Assembly: GCF_000801295.1 (NCBI RefSeq) | Contig: NZ_AP012978.1 | Span: forward strand, 2,339,001-2,403,000 | Direction of reading: 5' to 3' | Length of the DNA stretch: 64,000 nt | Source: an endosymbiont of unidentified scaly snail isolate Monju | GTDB taxonomy: Bacteria; Pseudomonadota; Gammaproteobacteria; Chromatiales; Chromatiaceae | In this document: piece after piece, positions 7,426 through 17,887 of the stretch | How positions within the stretch are numbered: the first letter of the stretch is position 1 | How the letters are laid out: each line of letters opens with the position of its first letter | Made by a program: the position numbers and the translations under genes | Notes under the pieces: model-generated | What the model was told of the DNA's origin: nothing | What the model saw: the letters and a program-made list of their open reading frames with translations, nothing else | The model's database searches: none

Positions 7426-7482
7426 GCTCTGACGAGTGGAAAGTTCTCCGTCACCTGATCCTGGTCAACAAAAGAAACCGAC

Positions 7483-8316
7483 TCAGACGGCGACCACACC
7501 CTTGATGTGCGGATGGTGCTGGTAGTCGACCAGCTCGATATCCTCGTAGCCGAAGGCGAACAGGTCATCCACTGCAGGATTCAGGCGCAGACGTGGCAGG
7601 GGGTAGGGCTCGCGGGTGAGCTGCAGGGCGATCTGTTCCTGGTGATTGCTGTAGATGTGGGCATCGCCCAGGGTGTGGACGAACTCACCCGGCTGCAGAC
7701 CCGTGACCTGGGCGATCATGCAGGTGAGCAGGGCGTAGCTGGCGATGTTGAAGGGCACGCCCAGGAACACGTCGGCGCTGCGCTGGTAAAGCTGGCAGGA
7801 CAGGCGCCCCTCGGCAACATAGAACTGGAACAAGGCATGGCAGGGCGCCAGCGCCATCTTGCCCCGGTGCACGTTTTCCTGTGGCGGGATGGTCTCGTCG
7901 GGCAGATCGGCCGGGTTCCAGGCCGAGACGATGATGCGCCGCGAATCGGGCGTGTTGCAGATCTGCTCGATCACCTGGGCGATCTGATCGATATGCCGTC
8001 CGTCTGGCGCCGGCCAGGAGCGCCACTGATAGCCATAGATCGGCCCCAGCTCCCCGTCCTCGGTGGCCCATTCGTCCCAGATGCGCACCCCGTGCTCCTT
8101 CAGGTAGCGCGTATTGGTATCACCGCGCAGGAACCACAGCAGTTCATGGACCACCGACTTGAAATGGATGCGCTTGGTGGTGACCAGCGGAAAACCTTCG
8201 GCCAGGTCGAAACGCATCTGGTAGCCGAACACCGACTGGGTGCCGGTACCGGTGCGGTCGCCCTTGGACACGCCGTGCTCGCGCACGTGACGCAGCAGAT
8301 CGAGATACGCTTTCAT
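7483..8316 (-). CDS. thyA: Thymidylate synthase
   Basis: Methylates dUMP to dTMP using methylene-tetrahydrofolate. At 277 residues it is close to the usual ~264. Seen are the dUMP phosphate-binding Arg region [12 protein letters not shown], the catalytic Cys in [12 protein letters not shown], the following [22 protein letters not shown] signature and HIYSNHQEQ near the C-terminus. ATG 8316 overlaps the lgt stop by four bases; the longer reading to 8703 lies inside lgt and is a shadow. lgt-thyA is a conserved pair in gammaproteobacteria. Confidence 0.96.
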   Translation of the reverse strand: MKAYLDLLRHVREHGVSKGDRTGTGTQSVFGYQMRFDLAEGFPLVTTKRIHFKSVVHELLWFLRGDTNTRYLKEHGVRIWDEWATEDGELGPIYGYQWRSWPAPDGRHIDQIAQVIEQICNTPDSRRIIVSAWNPADLPDETIPPQENVHRGKMALAPCHALFQFYVAEGRLSCQLYQRSADVFLGVPFNIASYALLTCMIAQVTGLQPGEFVHTLGDAHIYSNHQEQIALQLTREPYPLPRLRLNPAVDDLFAFGYEDIELVDYQHHPHIKGVVAV

Positions 8317-9143
8317 GAGCTCATCCTTCGTGATCGGTATACCAGGTACAGCCCAAACAGGATCATCGGCAAGGACAGCAGCTGGCCCATGGTCAGCCAG
8401 CCGAGGGCCAGGTAGCCGATGTGCGAGTCCGGCATGCGCACAAACTCGACCAGAAAACGGAACACCCCGTAACCGAGCAGGAACGAGCCCGACAGGAATC
8501 CCATGCCCGATGGGCGGCGCGCCGCCCACCACAGCAGGGCGAACAGCACCAGCCCCTCCAGCCCGGCCTCGTAGAGCTGGTTGGGGTGCAGCGGTGGCGT
8601 CTCGGGCGTGCCTGGCGGCAACCCCAGCTTGTTCAGGCAGAGGTCGAGATGGCCTGCACACGGCACGCGCATGCCCCAGGGCAGGTGGGTGGGCGCCCCC
8701 CACAGCTCGCCGTTGATGAAATTGCCGATGCGCCCGAAGAACAGACCGATCGGCACCAGTGGGGCAATGAAGTCGGTCACCTGCAGAAAGCGCAGCCCCT
8801 GGCGCCGGGCAAACCAGGCCATTGCCACCAACACCCCCAGCAGGCCGCCGTGGAAGGACATGCCACCTTCCCAGATACGCAGCAACGCCAGCGGGTCGTC
8901 CAGCCAGCGACCGAAATCGTAGAACAGGATATAGCCCAGACGACCACCAACAATCACCCCCAGGGCGCCGAAGAAGATCAGATCCTCGAGCTGCCGCTCA
9001 TCGATCACACTGCCCGGCCGCCGCGCCAGCCGCCGACCCAGCAGCCAGGCCCCGGCGAAGCCCAGCAGGTACATCAGGCCATACCAGCGCACCGCGGCAG
9101 GCCCCAGGTGCAGGATGACAGGATCGAAAGCAGGATATTGCAT
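8313..9143 (-). CDS. lgt: Prolipoprotein diacylglyceryl transferase
   Basis: Inner-membrane enzyme that moves diacylglycerol from phosphatidylglycerol onto the lipobox Cys of prolipoproteins. ATG 9143 is preferred to the in-frame TTG at 9152. The 276-residue protein has about seven membrane segments, starting [19 protein letters not shown]. The Lgt signature [13 protein letters not shown] (about residue 135) contains the essential Arg and Asn, and [12 protein letters not shown] follows near residue 190. It is coupled to thyA downstream. Confidence 0.95.
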   Translation of the reverse strand: MQYPAFDPVILHLGPAAVRWYGLMYLLGFAGAWLLGRRLARRPGSVIDERQLEDLIFFGALGVIVGGRLGYILFYDFGRWLDDPLALLRIWEGGMSFHGGLLGVLVAMAWFARRQGLRFLQVTDFIAPLVPIGLFFGRIGNFINGELWGAPTHLPWGMRVPCAGHLDLCLNKLGLPPGTPETPPLHPNQLYEAGLEGLVLFALLWWAARRPSGMGFLSGSFLLGYGVFRFLVEFVRMPDSHIGYLALGWLTMGQLLSLPMILFGLYLVYRSRRMSS

Positions 9144-9237
9144 GGCGCGCAAGTGTATCAGTGAAACCGCTCACATGCCGCCGGTGGACAGGCCCCGGCC
9201 CACCGGCTAGGCTGCCTCGAGGATCAACGGACAGTCC

Positions 9238-10020
9238 ATGCGTACCCTGCTGAAGCTTTTTCTCTGGCTGATCCTGCTCAGCCCCCTGGCCACCGCCCTG
9301 CTGTTCTGGCTCGCGCTCTCACCCACCCCCTTGGTGAGTGAACAATCCGCATTGTCGCATCAGGACCTGTTGCAGGCCCGCCGATTGCTGCACCAACACC
9401 AGCAACAGGCCGGCAGGCAGGAAGACCGGCGCGAGCTCGTATTCATTGCCCGCGACCTGGAAGTGGCCGCGCGCCTGCTGCTGCAACGTCATTTCGAAAG
9501 TGCCGTACGCGTGACCATCGAAGAAGACCGCCTACGCGCCGAGGCCACGTTGCGCATCCCCGGACTGCCCAGCCGCCCCTGGCTCAACCTGGCGCTGACA
9601 CTCCAGGAGCAGCAACGACATCCGGTGCTGGTGCGCATGCAAGCCGGTCCCTTCACCATTCCCCAGCCGACCGCCCGCTGGCTGCTGGCCCGACTGCTGG
9701 AGCGCGCCGCGCAGAGTCCGGAATTCCGCGTCGCGCGCAGCCTGATCGACACCCTCTGGCTGGAGAAAGGCCGCCTGCACCTGCGCTATCGCTGGAGCCA
9801 GGAACTCGCAGCGCATGCCTACGACATGCTCGGTGGCGCCGATCGCGACTTGAACGCCATCTACATCGCGCAACTGCGACAACAGGCGGCCGACGCGTCG
9901 TCGGACCAGCGTCTGGTCCAGGTGCTGCCCCCGCTCTTCGCCCTGGCGCGAGAACGCGCACAGACCTACGGGAATGCGGTCGGCGAGAACCGTGCCCTGC
10001 TCGGAGTACTGGCGGCCTAG
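9238..10020 (+). CDS. Membrane-anchored protein of unknown function, probably cut short by an in-frame TAG
   Basis: A 260-residue protein whose first 25 residues form one membrane anchor (MRTLLKLFLWLILL onward); the rest is hydrophilic, Arg- and Gln-rich and probably periplasmic. Nothing enzymatic is recognised. The TAG at 10018-10020 is followed in the same frame by 98 further sense codons with the same coding character, so the ancestral protein was probably about 358 residues. The gene is monocistronic, downstream of a divergent lgt. Confidence 0.6.
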   Translation: MRTLLKLFLWLILLSPLATALLFWLALSPTPLVSEQSALSHQDLLQARRLLHQHQQQAGRQEDRRELVFIARDLEVAARLLLQRHFESAVRVTIEEDRLRAEATLRIPGLPSRPWLNLALTLQEQQRHPVLVRMQAGPFTIPQPTARWLLARLLERAAQSPEFRVARSLIDTLWLEKGRLHLRYRWSQELAAHAYDMLGGADRDLNAIYIAQLRQQAADASSDQRLVQVLPPLFALARERAQTYGNAVGENRALLGVLAA

Positions 10021-10317
10021 GCACGCCCCGGCGAGGCCGCCCCCCTGCTCGGCCTGGCGGCCGACCGCGCAGGCAGCCGTTTCGGTGCCCTAGCGGTCCA
10101 TCCCGACACGGCCACCGCCTTGCAGGCGCTGATGGCCACGGATGTCACCGAAGACGACCTGATGCCACCGATCGATGCGCTGGCGGAAGGACTGCAACTC
10201 GATCACTTCCGGCACGACTACCGCGACCTGGACTCCCCCCGCTATCGCGCCGCGATCCGCCTGATCGACCGCCGCATCGCGGCCTGCCGCCTCTATCGCA
10301 GCCTGGGCGTGCCCTGA
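10021..10317 (+). pseudogene. In-frame continuation of the preceding membrane protein after an amber stop
   Basis: The frame of the gene at 9238 continues after TAG for 98 codons to a TGA at 10315-10317. It encodes GEAAPLLGLAADRAGSRFG and later RYRAAIRLIDRRIAACRLYR, with strong GC-rich third positions. A separate start is possible at ATG 10132 or in-frame TTG 10120, but neither has a good ribosome-binding site. A nonsense mutation or a sequencing error is the simplest reading. Confidence 0.5.
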
Positions 10318-10409
10318 TCGAAATTCCTGAAATCCCCTGGCAACTCAAGTTTTTCTCCGCACCGCCGTTAGCCCCAGCACACCCCGTGACACCACGAGAG
10401 AAATTGGTT

Positions 10410-10781
10410 ATGAGGCTGATGAGCATGAACGAAAGGAAACGACCGCCTGTGCATCTGCGCACCCTGGGGGAACGGCTGCGCTACTGCCGGCGCCAGATGG
10501 GATGGACGCAAGAACAGCTCGCCGTGCAGGCCGGGACCAACCAGGCCGTGATCCAGAAGATCGAAAACGGCAAAAGCCTGCGTCCGCGCAAGATCGACGA
10601 GATCGCGGCGGTGCTCGAAGTCAACCCGGCCTGGCTGATGTTCGGTGACGACAAGGCCACACCGCTGACCGACGACGCGCGCGAGGTGGCCGAGCTGTGG
10701 ATGGGCCTGCCGGAGTACGACCGCCGACGCATTCTCGAAGAAATCCGCCGCCTGGCCGCACGCAACCCGCGCACCCAATGA
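10410..10781 (+). CDS. XRE-family HTH transcriptional regulator
   Basis: A small DNA-binding protein of about 123 residues. The Cro/cI-type helix-turn-helix covers LGERLRYCRRQMGWTQEQLA and AGTNQAVIQKIENGKS (about residues 20-60), then RKIDEIAAVLEVNPAWLMFG; a short C-terminal tail of about 50 residues lacks a recognisable sensor or peptidase domain. ATG 10410 is chosen; an in-frame GTG at 10386 would add eight residues and ATGs at 10419 and 10425 are also possible. It is convergent with rlmI. No operator was identified. Confidence 0.82.
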   Translation: MRLMSMNERKRPPVHLRTLGERLRYCRRQMGWTQEQLAVQAGTNQAVIQKIENGKSLRPRKIDEIAAVLEVNPAWLMFGDDKATPLTDDAREVAELWMGLPEYDRRRILEEIRRLAARNPRTQ

Positions 10782-10792
10782 AACGGCCGGGG

Positions 10793-11989
10793 TCACATGC
10801 CAGGCAACACCCGCAGATAAAACGCCTTCAGATAGGCCGTCTCGGGGATGGCGGGATGCACTGGGTGATCCGGCCCCTGCTGGCCGCTCTCGAGGAGCTG
10901 CAGGTAACGATCGCCGTGACGTGCGGCCTGCTGCACCACGCGCAGCAGTTCGTCCCGGGGCATGTGGGAGGAACAGGACGCCGTCACCAGTAGACCGTCG
11001 CGCGAAACCAGGCTGATCGCCGCCTCGTTCAGCCGCCGATAGGCCAGGGTGCCCTCTTTCATGTCCTTCCGCCGCTTGATGAAGGCCGGCGGATCCAGCA
11101 CCACCACGTCGAAACGCTCGCCCTCGGCCTTCAGCATGCGCAGGGTATCGAAGGCATCACCCTGCAAGCCATCCACGCGATCTGCCACGCCGTTCGCCTG
11201 CGCATTCTCGCGCACCCCTTCCAGCGCACGGGCCGAGGCGTCCACGCAAACGACCTCGCGCGCGCCCGCATGCGCCGCGCGCACACCCCAGGCCCCGACA
11301 TAGCTGCACACATCCAGCACCCGCGCACCCTCGACCTGCGGCATCAGCCGATCACGGTTGGCCGCCTGATCAAAGAACCAGCCGGTCTTCTGACCCTCGC
11401 TGGGCGACACCTCGAAACGACAGCCTCCTTCTTCGACGACCACCCGGTCGGGCACACGACCGTGCGCCACCTCGACATAACGCTCCAGGCCCTCGAGTTC
11501 ACGCACCGCACTGTCGTTGCGCCACAGGATCGAGGCCGGCGAGAGCACCTTGTCCAGGGCCGCCACGATGTCCTCGCGCAGCCGCTCCATGCCGGCGGTG
11601 CCGATCTGGGCCACCAGGTGATCGCCGTAGCGGTCCACCACCAGACCCGGCAGAGCATCGGACTCGCCAAACACCAGCAGATAAAAAGGCCTGGCATAAC
11701 GACGCTCGCGCAGGGCCAGAGCGATCTTCAGGCGATGCACCAACAGCGAACGGTCCAGCGGATGCTCACGGTCGCGGCTGGTGATGCGTGCACAGATCAG
11801 GGAATGCGGGTTGGCATAGGCATGAGCGATGAAGCGGCCACGCGCGTTCTCGATGACCACCGGCTGGCCCGGCGCCAATCCCTTGAGCGGCGTGGCCGCG
11901 GTGTCGATCTCGTTGGAATAGACCCACAGGTGGCCGGCACGCAGACGGCGGTCCTGGTGAGGCTTGAAACGCAAGACAGGCAGAGACAT
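10793..11989 (-). CDS. rlmI: 23S rRNA (cytosine-C5) methyltransferase, RlmI type
   Basis: A 398-residue class I SAM methyltransferase with an N-terminal PUA-like domain (about residues 1-80, starting MSLPVLRFKPHQDRRLRAGH). The SAM motif is VLDVCSYVGAWGVRAA (about residue 225), the acidic motif VVCVDASARAL, and the catalytic region VVLDPPAF followed by a Cys-containing VTASCSSH. RlmI methylates C1962 of E. coli 23S rRNA; the same site here is inferred. ATG 11989 begins the conserved MSLPVLRF; the upstream extension to 12073 overlaps dsbB and is not conserved in character. Confidence 0.88.
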   Translation of the reverse strand: MSLPVLRFKPHQDRRLRAGHLWVYSNEIDTAATPLKGLAPGQPVVIENARGRFIAHAYANPHSLICARITSRDREHPLDRSLLVHRLKIALALRERRYARPFYLLVFGESDALPGLVVDRYGDHLVAQIGTAGMERLREDIVAALDKVLSPASILWRNDSAVRELEGLERYVEVAHGRVPDRVVVEEGGCRFEVSPSEGQKTGWFFDQAANRDRLMPQVEGARVLDVCSYVGAWGVRAAHAGAREVVCVDASARALEGVRENAQANGVADRVDGLQGDAFDTLRMLKAEGERFDVVVLDPPAFIKRRKDMKEGTLAYRRLNEAAISLVSRDGLLVTASCSSHMPRDELLRVVQQAARHGDRYLQLLESGQQGPDHPVHPAIPETAYLKAFYLRVLPGM

Positions 11990-12041
11990 GGAGCGATCCG
12001 GTAACACGAAAGGGCCGCAAGGGTACCAGATCGGGGCGATC

Positions 12042-12560
12042 TCAGCGTCGTGCCATTCGCCCCAGCCCGGCACCGGTCACCAGCAACCAGGCCAGCAGAT
12101 AGAGGCCGTAGATCACTGCCATCCAGCCCGGCATGCTCAGGCCAAGAAAGGCCCATTGCACCTCGCCACACAGCCCCGTGGGCTGGAACACCGCCGGCCA
12201 CCAGACATCCAGTGGCGCCCAGGAGGGGAAGTCGGCCAGGTAGGTACAGCGCAGATCCACCTCGCCCCACTGGATGCCGACATGCTCCAGGGCCAGCGAC
12301 AACCCCCATCCGGCGGACAACAGCCACAACAGAAGGGCCGACAGTCGCACGACCAACACCTGCGGCGCCACGGCCCCCAGCAGTCCCGCGAGCAGAATGC
12401 CCGCCACCGCGACACGCTCGTAGACACACAGCACGCAGGGGTCGAGCGCCATGCCGTACTGGAAATAGAGGGCGGTCAGCTCCAGGCCCAGCGCCGTGGT
12501 GGCGAGCAGCAGCCAGGGCCAGCGCTGGCGCGGCAGTTCAGCGAGGAAGTCGATCATCAT
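12042..12560 (-). CDS. dsbB: Disulfide bond formation protein B
   Basis: Inner-membrane quinone reductase that reoxidises DsbA. About 172 residues with four membrane helices. The first periplasmic pair is CVLC (in DPCVLCVYER, about residues 42-45) and the second pair lies in the larger periplasmic loop, at LRCTYLADF and TGLCGEVQW. Adjacent ATGs at 12560 and 12557 are equally possible. Followed by rlmI on the same strand. Confidence 0.93.
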   Translation of the reverse strand: MMIDFLAELPRQRWPWLLLATTALGLELTALYFQYGMALDPCVLCVYERVAVAGILLAGLLGAVAPQVLVVRLSALLLWLLSAGWGLSLALEHVGIQWGEVDLRCTYLADFPSWAPLDVWWPAVFQPTGLCGEVQWAFLGLSMPGWMAVIYGLYLLAWLLVTGAGLGRMARR

Positions 12561-12564
12561 GGAT

Positions 12565-13509
12565 CTAGAGTCGCACATCCCTGCCGAAGGTGTCACAGGC
12601 GGTGAAGCTGCCCTGCTCGTAGCCCCGGGTGAACCAGCGCATGCGCTGCTCGGAGCTGCCGTGGGTGAAGGCATCGGGCGAGACTCGCCCGGTAGCCTCG
12701 CGTTGCAGGCGATCGTCACCGATGGCGTTGGCCGCGGTCAGGCCTTCCTCGATGTCGCCCGCCTCCAGCAACTGCCGCGAACGGCTGGCATGGTACGCCC
12801 AGACCCCGGCATAGCAGTCGGCCTGCAACTCCAGGCGCACCGACAGGCGGTTGCCCTCGACCTTGCCCACACGCTGCCGCGCCTGGTGCACCTTGCCGGA
12901 GATGCCGAGCAGGTTCTGTACGTGATGGCCGATCTCGTGCGCAATCACGTAGGCCTGGGCGAAATCCCCGGGCGCACCGTGGCGGCGTGCCAGCTCGTCA
13001 AAGAAACCCAGGTCGAGATAAACCTTCCGGTCGCCCGGGCAATAGAAGGGACCCATCGCCGCCTGTCCCAGTCCGCACGCCGAGCGCACCGCGCCGCGGT
13101 ACAGCACCACGGTGGGTTCTCGATAGGCCTTGTCCGCCTGGCGGAACAGCGCATGCCAGGTATCCTCGGTATCGGCAAGCACCGTCTTGACGAACGCAAC
13201 CTGCTCCTGTTCGGCGGCCGAGGCCTTGCCCCCGGTCTGGGTGGCCGCAGGCCGGGTCGCCACGCCCCCGCCACCAAGCAGGCTGCCGAGGTCACCGCCG
13301 CCGAAGAACATCCAGGCGCCGAGGGCCAGTGCCGCCAGCAGGGTGCCCTTGGGTCCAAGCACACGAAACAGCAGCGGCAACAGGCGCAGCAGGCCACCAC
13401 CGCCTCCACCCAGACCGCCGAGACGTCCGATGCCGCCAACACCGCCGACAGGCGCGTCGAAACGGTGATCCTCCATGTTGCTGCTCTGCCTGCGACCACG
13501 CCAGCGCAT
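12565..13509 (-). CDS. ypfJ: YpfJ-type neutral zinc metallopeptidase
   Basis: A 314-residue protein with the zinc-binding HEIGHHVQ motif (about residue 190), preceded by VYLDLGFFDEL as in the YpfJ/KPN_02809 family. One membrane segment (about residues 50-75) is preceded by a Gly-rich run (GGVGGIGRLGGLGGG), so the catalytic domain probably faces the periplasm. Substrates of this family are not known to me. It is followed closely by dsbB on the same strand. Confidence 0.85.
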   Translation of the reverse strand: MRWRGRRQSSNMEDHRFDAPVGGVGGIGRLGGLGGGGGGLLRLLPLLFRVLGPKGTLLAALALGAWMFFGGGDLGSLLGGGGVATRPAATQTGGKASAAEQEQVAFVKTVLADTEDTWHALFRQADKAYREPTVVLYRGAVRSACGLGQAAMGPFYCPGDRKVYLDLGFFDELARRHGAPGDFAQAYVIAHEIGHHVQNLLGISGKVHQARQRVGKVEGNRLSVRLELQADCYAGVWAYHASRSRQLLEAGDIEEGLTAANAIGDDRLQREATGRVSPDAFTHGSSEQRMRWFTRGYEQGSFTACDTFGRDVRL

Positions 13510-13512
13510 GAC

Positions 13513-13887
13513 TCATTCTCCCAGCAGGTCGCCGACACGGCGGGCCAGATCGCCGCCACCTCGTTGCTCGAGAAAACTGCTCAGCAGGGGCACGAAGCGC
13601 CCGAGCATCGAGGCATCCATGTCCAGACCGGAAAAGCCATCAGCCAGCTTCGCCAGGTCACCGGCGCCGCCACCGAGCAGCGAACCGGCCATGCCCAGCA
13701 GGCCCCCACCACCAGTGACGGGGGCCTGATCGGCCAGTTGCGCCGCCTCGGGCAGGGCCTCGCCCAATTGCGAGAAATCGCCGCCCAGCTTGTCGCGCAG
13801 CAGGTTCAGGGTCAGCCCCAGGCCACCCTCGGCCTGCCATTGATCCACGCCCAGACTGCTCATCAGTTGTTGCACCAGTTCGCTCAT
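13513..13887 (-). CDS. DUF2780-like (VcgC/VcgE) small protein
   Basis: 124 residues from ATG 13887, with AGGAGG at ideal spacing. The sequence has the layout of DUF2780 proteins: [14 protein letters not shown] at the start, a Gly-rich middle ([16 protein letters not shown]) and a C-terminal [14 protein letters not shown]. No catalytic residues are apparent and the function of the family is unknown. It is transcribed just ahead of ypfJ, with a three-base gap, so the two probably form an operon. Confidence 0.7.
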   Translation of the reverse strand: MSELVQQLMSSLGVDQWQAEGGLGLTLNLLRDKLGGDFSQLGEALPEAAQLADQAPVTGGGGLLGMAGSLLGGGAGDLAKLADGFSGLDMDASMLGRFVPLLSSFLEQRGGGDLARRVGDLLGE

Positions 13888-14008
13888 TGTATTGCCTCCT
13901 CCGGCTCGCATCCGAGCCGCCAGTTTACGGCGTACCCGGGGCCCGGGGCCCGATGCGGCAATGGCTTGCGTGTCGCCATACTGCGACAAACAGGGAGAAT
14001 CATCGACC

Positions 14009-15505
14009 ATGGAAGACAACACCCTCCTGCTCGGCGGCAATGGCGAGCGCCAGATCGTGCTGGATGCCGCCATGGCCAACCGCCACGGCCTGATCACCGG
14101 CGCCACCGGCACCGGCAAGACCGTCACCCTGCAGGTGCTGGCCGAGTCCTTTTCGCGCCTCGGCGTGCCCGTGTTCGCAGCCGACATCAAGGGCGACCTC
14201 TCCGGACTGGCCACCGCCGGCAAGCCACATCCGAAGATCGACGAACGCATCGACCACATCGGCATCGAGGGCCATGCCTTCGAGGGTTGCCCGACCCTGT
14301 TCTGGGACCTGTTCGGCGACAAGGGCCACCCGCTGCGCACCACCGTCTCCGAGATGGGGCCACTGCTGCTGGCCAGCCTGCTGGAACTCAACGAGACCCA
14401 GGAAGGCATCCTGCACATCGCCTTCGCGGTGGCCGACGACGAAGGCCTGCTGCTGCTCGACCTCAAGGACCTGCGCGCCATGCTCAACTGGGTGGCCGAC
14501 AACGCCAGGGAACTGGGTCGTGAATACGGCAACATCTCGCGCACCAGCGTGAACGCCATCCTGCGCCGCCTGCTGGTGCTCGAGGAGTCGGGCGGCGAGC
14601 AGTTCTTCGGCGAACCCGGCCTGCACATCGAGCACCTGATGCAGACCGACTTCTCCGGTCGCGGGGTGATCAGCCTGCTCGATGCCACCAGGCTGTACCA
14701 CTCGCCGCGCATCTACGCCACCTTCCTGCTGTGGCTGCTCTCGGAACTCATGGAAGAACTGCCCGAGCGCGGCGACGCCGAGCGGCCGCGCCTGGTGTTC
14801 TTCTTCGACGAGGCGCACCTGCTGTTCTCCACCGCCCCCAGGGCGCTGCTGGAGAAGATCACCCAGGTGGTGCGCCTCATCCGTTCCAAGGGCGTGGGCG
14901 TGTTCTTCATAACCCAGTATCCCAATGACGTGCCCGACGAGGTCATCGGCCAGCTCGGCAACCGCATCCAGCACGCCCTGCGCGCCTTCACGCCCCGCGA
15001 CAAGAAGGCGGTGAAGGTCGCCGCCGAGACCTTCCGTCCCAACCCCGCCTTCGACACCTTCGAGGCCATCACCCGGCTTGGCGTGGGCGAGGCCCTGGTC
15101 TCCACCCTCGACGAGAAGGGCGTGCCATCGGTGGTCGAGCGCACCCTCATGGCCCCGCCGCGCTCGCGCATTGGCCCGCTGAGCGATGCAGAACGCAGCG
15201 AACTGCGCGAACGCTCACCGCTCAAGGGCCTGTACGAGCAGGCCATCGACCGCGAATCGGCCTATGAACGGCTCAGGAAGCGCGAGCAGGAACTCGAAGA
15301 AAGACGCCGCACCGAACTGCAGGCCGAAGAGGAACGCAGACGTCGCGAGAAGGAAACGAAGGCCGCCGAGCGTCGCACGCGCGGTGGCGGGCGCCGTCGC
15401 CAGGGCGTGCTCGAGGCAATGGCCAAGTCGGTGGCGCGCTCGATCGGCTCGAGCATCGGGCGGCGTATCGTGCGAGGCATCCTCGGCTCGATCATCGGGC
15501 GCTGA
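14009..15505 (+). CDS. yjgR: HerA-like/DUF853 (YjgR) P-loop ATPase
   Basis: 498 residues, the same size as E. coli YjgR. The Walker A is [12 protein letters not shown] (about residue 27) right after [20 protein letters not shown], Walker B is [12 protein letters not shown] (about residue 265), and an arginine-finger-like region follows in [20 protein letters not shown]. The C-terminal 60 residues are Arg/Glu-rich (a coiled coil: [16 protein letters not shown]) and end in a short Gly/Ile helix. HerA-FtsK ATPases pump DNA or peptides; the substrate of this subfamily is not established. GGGAG precedes ATG 14009. Confidence 0.88.
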   Translation: MEDNTLLLGGNGERQIVLDAAMANRHGLITGATGTGKTVTLQVLAESFSRLGVPVFAADIKGDLSGLATAGKPHPKIDERIDHIGIEGHAFEGCPTLFWDLFGDKGHPLRTTVSEMGPLLLASLLELNETQEGILHIAFAVADDEGLLLLDLKDLRAMLNWVADNARELGREYGNISRTSVNAILRRLLVLEESGGEQFFGEPGLHIEHLMQTDFSGRGVISLLDATRLYHSPRIYATFLLWLLSELMEELPERGDAERPRLVFFFDEAHLLFSTAPRALLEKITQVVRLIRSKGVGVFFITQYPNDVPDEVIGQLGNRIQHALRAFTPRDKKAVKVAAETFRPNPAFDTFEAITRLGVGEALVSTLDEKGVPSVVERTLMAPPRSRIGPLSDAERSELRERSPLKGLYEQAIDRESAYERLRKREQELEERRRTELQAEEERRRREKETKAAERRTRGGGRRRQGVLEAMAKSVARSIGSSIGRRIVRGILGSIIGR

Positions 15506-15761
15506 GCCCACCCGGCAAATCACAGCAGCGCCAAGGCCACAAAGCCCCCCGCACAAGCGCACCGCCCCCCTGCACCCGAAGGGCGGGAGCGCCCAAAAAC
15601 CCGGGTGAAACGTTCCGGAAACTGCCTGTGCCGGGCGGAAAATCGTGTCAACCCGGATATTTCACCGGCATCCCGAGAACCGGCGGAATTCGCAGCCGCT
15701 CACGAGAAACCCCTGCAATCGCGACGTTTCCCCACCCTTCCCCGGCGCCTATGATGGTGGC

Positions 15762-17765
15762 ATGAGCCAGAATCGCCTTACCGACGCCACCAGCCCCTAT
15801 CTGCAACAGCATGCGGACAACCCCGTGCACTGGTGGCCCTGGTGCGAGGAGGCGCTGAGCGAGGCGCGCAGCACCGACCGCCCGATCCTGCTGTCCATCG
15901 GCTATTCGGCCTGCCACTGGTGTCACGTGATGGCCCACGAGTCCTTCGAGGACCCTGCCACCGCCGAACTGATGAACCGGCTGTTCATCAACATCAAGGT
16001 GGACCGCGAGGAGCGCCCCGACCTGGACCGCATCTACCAGAACGCCCACCAGCTGCTGGCACAGCGTCCCGGCGGGTGGCCCTTGACGGTATTCCTCGAC
16101 CCGCACGACCTCACGCCGTTTTTCGCCGGCACCTATTTCCCGCCGGAGTCCCGCCACGGTCTGCCGTCCTTCAGCCAGGTACTCGAATCGATCGACCGCG
16201 CCTGGCGCGAACAGCGCGAGGCCATCGGCGAACAGAACCACGCCATGCGCGCGGCACTGACGCGACTGGAGACCACCACGGCCGGCGAGCGCCCTGGACG
16301 TGAGACCATCGAGCAGGTACTGCACGAACTGGCGCGGCATTTCGACCCCACCCATGGCGGCATCGGCCAGGCCCCCAAGTTTCCCCACCCGGCGACCTTC
16401 TCCTTCCTGCTGCACCAGGGCGCGCACCACGGGCACGGAGAGGCACGGCACATGGCCCTGTTCACCCTCGAGCGCATGGCCGAGGGCGGCCTCTTCGATC
16501 AGCTCGGCGGCGGCTTCTACCGCTACTCGGTGGACGAGCGCTGGGAGATCCCGCATTTCGAAAAGATGCTCTACGACAACGGCCCGCTGCTGGCGCTGTA
16601 CGCCGAAGCCTGGGCGCTGGACGACCGGCGGCCACTGTTCCGGCACGTCTGCGAGCGTACCGCCGAATGGGTACTGCGCGAGATGCAATCGCCAGAGGGC
16701 GGATTCTGGTCCAGCCTGGACGCCGACAGCGAGGGCGAGGAAGGCCGCTTCTATCTCTGGGACCGCGAGGAGGTGGCCAGCCTGCTCGACGAACCCACCC
16801 ACGACCTGTTCGCCGCACGCTTCGGGCTCGATGGTCCGGCCAACTTCGAAGGACGCTGGCACCTGCGCGTGACCACCGCGACCGACGCCCTGGCAGAACG
16901 CTTTGGCCTGCCCCCGCGTGCCGTGCGGCATCACCTGAAGAGCGCGCGCGAGACCCTGTTTGCCGCGCGCGAGCAGCGCGTGCACCCGGGGCGGGACGAG
17001 AAGGTGCTCACCAGCTGGAATGCGCTGATGATCCACGGCATGGCCCGTGCCGGGCGCCTGCTCGACCGCCCCGAATGGATCGATTCGGCCGCACGCGCCC
17101 TGGACTTCCTGTACCAGCATCACTGGAAAGATGGGCGCCTGCTGGCCACCAGCCGCGACGGCGAGGCAAGGCTCCCCGCCTACCTGGACGATCACGCCTA
17201 CCTGATCGATGCCATCCTCGAGCTGTTGCAGGCACGCTGGTCGGACACCCATCTCGGCTTCGCCGTCGAACTGGCCGAACGCCTGCTCACACACTTTGCC
17301 GATACCGACCAGGGCGGCTTCTATTTCACCGCCGACGACCACGAGACCCTGCCGGTGCGGCCACGCCCCTTCAGCGACGACGCCCTGCCCTCGGGCAATG
17401 CCATCGCCGCCCGCGCCCTGCTGCTGCTCGGCTGGCTGCTGGCAGAACCGCGCTACCTGGAGGCCGCAGAAGGCGTGTTCCCCGCCGCCGACTCGCTGCG
17501 CCACACCCCTCACACAGCCACTGGCCTGCTCGACGCGCTGGACCTGGCACTCGACCCACCGACCATCCACATCGCACGCGGCAGTACCGAGTCGCTCGAT
17601 GCCTGGCAGCCCGAATCGCTGGTTCCCGGGGACCTGGTATACCGCATCCCGGACGACGCACAGCTATCGCCCGCCCTCGCCACCAAGCGAGCCGAGCCAG
17701 GGCGGCTGCTGGTCTATCGCTGCACCGGCACCCGCTGCGAGACACCGTTCGAGCCCGAGGCCTGA
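15762..17765 (+). CDS. Thioredoxin-domain protein, YyaL/SPATA20 family
   Basis: 667 residues. The N-terminal thioredoxin-like domain (DUF255) begins [22 protein letters not shown] and has the CxxC-type motif SACHWCHVM (about residues 45-53). The larger C-terminal part is an (alpha/alpha)6-barrel resembling N-acylglucosamine epimerases and glucanases, with [25 protein letters not shown] near residue 250. Biochemistry is unsettled. The 255 bases upstream (15506-15761) hold no gene or clear promoter. Confidence 0.88.
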   Translation: MSQNRLTDATSPYLQQHADNPVHWWPWCEEALSEARSTDRPILLSIGYSACHWCHVMAHESFEDPATAELMNRLFINIKVDREERPDLDRIYQNAHQLLAQRPGGWPLTVFLDPHDLTPFFAGTYFPPESRHGLPSFSQVLESIDRAWREQREAIGEQNHAMRAALTRLETTTAGERPGRETIEQVLHELARHFDPTHGGIGQAPKFPHPATFSFLLHQGAHHGHGEARHMALFTLERMAEGGLFDQLGGGFYRYSVDERWEIPHFEKMLYDNGPLLALYAEAWALDDRRPLFRHVCERTAEWVLREMQSPEGGFWSSLDADSEGEEGRFYLWDREEVASLLDEPTHDLFAARFGLDGPANFEGRWHLRVTTATDALAERFGLPPRAVRHHLKSARETLFAAREQRVHPGRDEKVLTSWNALMIHGMARAGRLLDRPEWIDSAARALDFLYQHHWKDGRLLATSRDGEARLPAYLDDHAYLIDAILELLQARWSDTHLGFAVELAERLLTHFADTDQGGFYFTADDHETLPVRPRPFSDDALPSGNAIAARALLLLGWLLAEPRYLEAAEGVFPAADSLRHTPHTATGLLDALDLALDPPTIHIARGSTESLDAWQPESLVPGDLVYRIPDDAQLSPALATKRAEPGRLLVYRCTGTRCETPFEPEA

Positions 17766-17887
17766 ACGACTCGCCCCGCGCTGCCTCTCCCGTCCCCACC
17801 CGCCGGAAACGACAGAACGGCCCGCCATCGAATCCCGCGGGCTTTCCGCTACAATGTCCCCATCCCGGCCACCGCGAGAAACCGCCC

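Noticed and set aside
10018-10020. Pyrrolysine codon
   Set aside because: No pyl genes or PYLIS-type context; a nonsense change or read error is simpler.
12496-14523. 675-codon plus-strand frame
   Set aside because: It runs opposite ypfJ and the DUF2780-like gene and out of frame over the HerA-like gene; all three explain the region better.
15648-17570. 640-codon minus-strand frame
   Set aside because: Shadow of the YyaL-like gene on the other strand.
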